From Bacteroidales bacterium UBA3754 (GTDB lineage: Bacteria; Bacteroidota; Bacteroidia; Bacteroidales; UBA1715), in assembly GCA_002371705.1 (NCBI GenBank), contig DFGI01000020.1, forward strand, positions 1 to 14,969: a DNA stretch of 14,969 bases, read 5' to 3'. Of this stretch, positions 12,995 to 14,969 are shown one piece after another (the stretch's first letter is position 1; each line of letters opens with the position of its first letter). Position numbers and translations under genes: made by a program. The notes under the pieces were generated by a model, which was not told where the DNA came from, searched no databases, and was given only the letters and a program-made list of their open reading frames with translations.

Positions 12995-14969
12995 ATGGAT
13001 ATGAAACTCAAAAGATTTACGCTTTTACTTATTTCATTAGTGTTTGCAGTGTGGCAGTCGTTTGCTCAATCAGTGCCTTCAGGGTATTCGGTTGGTACAT
13101 GGTCGGGTTTCCGCACAGCGGCGGCTACGTTCACGTTCGATGACGATGCGCCAAGCCATATTTCGGTGGTTGCTCCTGCATTTGAAGAACGGGGATATAG
13201 AGCAACATTCAATGTCGTTGTGAATTGGATGAATCAAGCTAATCAATGGTCATCATTCCAGAAATTGGCTAACAAAGGTCACGAAATTGCAAGCCATACG
13301 GTAACGCACTCGCAAAACACTCCGTCTGATGAATTGAGTAGTTCAAAGACTACAATCAATCAAAAAATAACAGGACAGGACTGCAACACGATAGCATATC
13401 CGTATTGTAATGTTCCAAGCGATAGAAATGCTTTGTCTCAGAACTATATCGGTGGTCGTATATGCGATGGTCAGGTGATGGGAAAAACGCCAAGCGATTA
13501 TTTCCAAATTTCTGCCATCACTACAGGTAGTGAGGCGAATTTCACCAGCACATCGAACTTCACCAATTCAATGCAATCTGCTATAAGCAAAGGTGGTTGG
13601 GTTGTGTTTTTAACTCACGGTATTCAAGGGGAATCGAACGGTAATGCAACGTATTCTCCAACAGCTATTTCTGCAATTACGGGTGCGCTTGATTGGGCGA
13701 AACAGAACGATTCTAAAATTTGGGTGGCAACATTCCGCGACGCGATTCTATATGCAAAGGAACGTGACGCATTGCGTTTGACCGAAACTACCGAGTCTTC
13801 CAAACTCAAGCTGACGGCGAGTGTAAGCATTACCAGCTCTGTTGTTGATTACACGTATCCTATTACGGTTCGGAGAGAGTTGCCAAGCGGCTGGACGAAT
13901 TTCGCGGCGGCAACTGATGGTGAAGATATTGAAGTTACTGTGCTGACCTCTGGTTCAAAAAAATACGCTCAATTCAATGTGATTCCAGGTAAAACATATT
14001 ATTTGGAAGATAGAGAAAGTGAATATACAAATAATAGTGGCGGAGGAGGCGGTGGTGGCGAAACCACTATAACTGACTTAATTTCTAATGGTGAATTTGA
14101 TGATGGCACAAGTGGTTGGCAAACGCAAACTGGTGGTGATGCGAAATGTACAATGACGGCTACAACCTCGGCAGGCTTGTCGGGCGCAAATGCGGTTCAG
14201 TTCTGTCCTGATGGCAATTATGGTACAGAAAACTGGCATATCCAGATGTTTCAAAATGTTATGCTTGAACCAAATGTTGACTATACATTGAAATTTACTG
14301 CAAAGGGTGGCTCGTCACGTATCTTGTATGTGATGGTGCAGAAAATTGCGGCTGACTATGATACGTATTTTTATAAAGAATATAATCTAACGACAAGTGC
14401 TCAGGAATTTGAGGAGATTGTAACAACTCCTGCTGATGTTGCGGCTGATTCAAAAGTGACATTCTGTATTGGTGGCGCTGATGGCTGCTTATATCTTGAT
14501 AAAGTATCCTTTACCTATGAAGAAACTGGTGGTGGAGGAGGCGGTGGCGGAGGCGATAATCCGCATTACGATGTAGATATTACAGGTGATATTTCAAAAT
14601 ATTTTATTGACAAGGCATATGTTGGTCCGAGTTGCGATGCGCTTGAAGGCGAGGAAGTTACTAACGGTGCGTATTTTACTGGCGTATATCCCAACTTGTT
14701 CGTAAAATATTTGGGCAAGACGCAAGCCCAAGTTGACCAAAAAATGCAAAGTTTATGGAATCATTTCTTCACGGTAAATGGTCAAAATACCGTGTATTAT
14801 GAAGTCGGAAACGATATGGCATATATATACGATACTGGTAATCAGGATGTTCGTACCGAAGGTATGTCGTATGGCTTGATGATATGTCTGCAAATGGGCG
14901 ACCGTGAGAAGTTCGACAAAATTTGGCGTTGGGCAAAAAAATATATGCAATATAAAAAAGGCGACCAAC
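12995..14969 (+). CDS. Multimodular xylan-degrading enzyme: CE4 esterase, CBM4/9-like, GH8 (3' partial)
   Basis: At least 658 residues, running off the window end. A signal peptide ends near residue 25 (SFAQ). Residues about 40-255 are a NodB/CE4 deacetylase domain: TFDDD gives D49 and D50, SHTVTH gives metal ligands H101 and H105, YPY is at 135-137, and FLTHG gives H208. CE4 enzymes remove acetyl groups from xylan, chitin or peptidoglycan. A beta-rich segment follows (about 260-345), then a seven-glycine linker. A carbohydrate-binding module of CBM4/9 type spans about 358-508 (ISNGEFDDGTSGW, LYLDKVSF), then a nine-glycine linker. From about 530 a glycoside hydrolase family 8 domain begins (YPNLFVKYLG, MAYIYDTGNQDVRTEGMSYG). 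In GH8 the glutamate of RTEGMSYG, here E622, is the general acid; the base lies beyond the window. The NLF and RTEGMSYG context is like xylan-acting GH8, so the CE4 part is probably an acetyl-xylan esterase. Start ATG 12995 or 13001. Confidence 0.88.
   Translation, partial: MDMKLKRFTLLLISLVFAVWQSFAQSVPSGYSVGTWSGFRTAAATFTFDDDAPSHISVVAPAFEERGYRATFNVVVNWMNQANQWSSFQKLANKGHEIASHTVTHSQNTPSDELSSSKTTINQKITGQDCNTIAYPYCNVPSDRNALSQNYIGGRICDGQVMGKTPSDYFQISAITTGSEANFTSTSNFTNSMQSAISKGGWVVFLTHGIQGESNGNATYSPTAISAITGALDWAKQNDSKIWVATFRDAILYAKERDALRLTETTESSKLKLTASVSITSSVVDYTYPITVRRELPSGWTNFAAATDGEDIEVTVLTSGSKKYAQFNVIPGKTYYLEDRESEYTNNSGGGGGGGETTITDLISNGEFDDGTSGWQTQTGGDAKCTMTATTSAGLSGANAVQFCPDGNYGTENWHIQMFQNVMLEPNVDYTLKFTAKGGSSRILYVMVQKIAADYDTYFYKEYNLTTSAQEFEEIVTTPADVAADSKVTFCIGGADGCLYLDKVSFTYEETGGGGGGGGGDNPHYDVDITGDISKYFIDKAYVGPSCDALEGEEVTNGAYFTGVYPNLFVKYLGKTQAQVDQKMQSLWNHFFTVNGQNTVYYEVGNDMAYIYDTGNQDVRTEGMSYGLMICLQMGDREKFDKIWRWAKKYMQYKKGDQ

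Overview
The window reads as part of a Bacteroidota chromosome, most likely an uncultured gut or rumen Bacteroidales. Three things point there: a C-terminal type B sorting domain of the type IX secretion system (T9SS) on the first gene, several promoters of the Bacteroidota form (TTG, 17-20 bases, TAnnTTTG), and typical surface lipoproteins. All confident genes lie on the + strand. Assignments rest on reading motifs by eye; no database search was run.

Layout. (1) Positions 1-4809 hold the 3' part of a giant secreted protein made of Ig-like repeats, a PKD-like segment and a T9SS type B signal, closed by a very strong terminator. (2) Positions 4988-5632 hold a small exported DUF4412-like protein with its own promoter. 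(3) Positions 5633-6230 are non-coding; a promoter at 5754-5781 precedes about 280 bases that fold into several long helices and end in a T-run, which I call a putative structured RNA. (4) Positions 6231-10426 hold three closely packed envelope genes: a small lipoprotein, an exported coiled-coil plus beta-barrel protein, and an 873-residue lipoprotein with six FN3-like repeats carrying a C-type-lectin-like tip. The end of the tip is GC-rich and dominated by NNC codons, as expected of the variable repeat of a diversity-generating retroelement (DGR). (5) Positions 10461-11688 hold a very AT-rich cassette of three genes joined by ATGA stop/start overlaps: an unknown 98-residue protein, a stand-alone deaminase-fold protein with a CAE...CxxC zinc site, and an immunity-like 160-residue protein. 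(6) Positions 11880-12505 hold a small antitoxin-like gene and a PIN-domain toxin, again overlapping by ATGA, under a good promoter. (7) Positions 12506-12994 are non-coding, with a terminator, palindromes and a promoter. (8) From 12995 to the window end runs a multimodular xylan-degrading enzyme: CE4 esterase, CBM4/9-like module, GH8.

How the parts may work together. The xylanase and the T9SS protein fit a polysaccharide-degrading lifestyle. Genes 6231-10426 look like a surface display unit: outer-membrane anchor parts plus a long stalk with a possibly diversified binding tip. The deaminase cassette looks like a horizontally acquired toxin/immunity module inserted behind it, and the PIN module is a second, independent toxin-antitoxin pair. 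The most interesting leads are the deaminase cassette, the DGR-like tip and the structured RNA.
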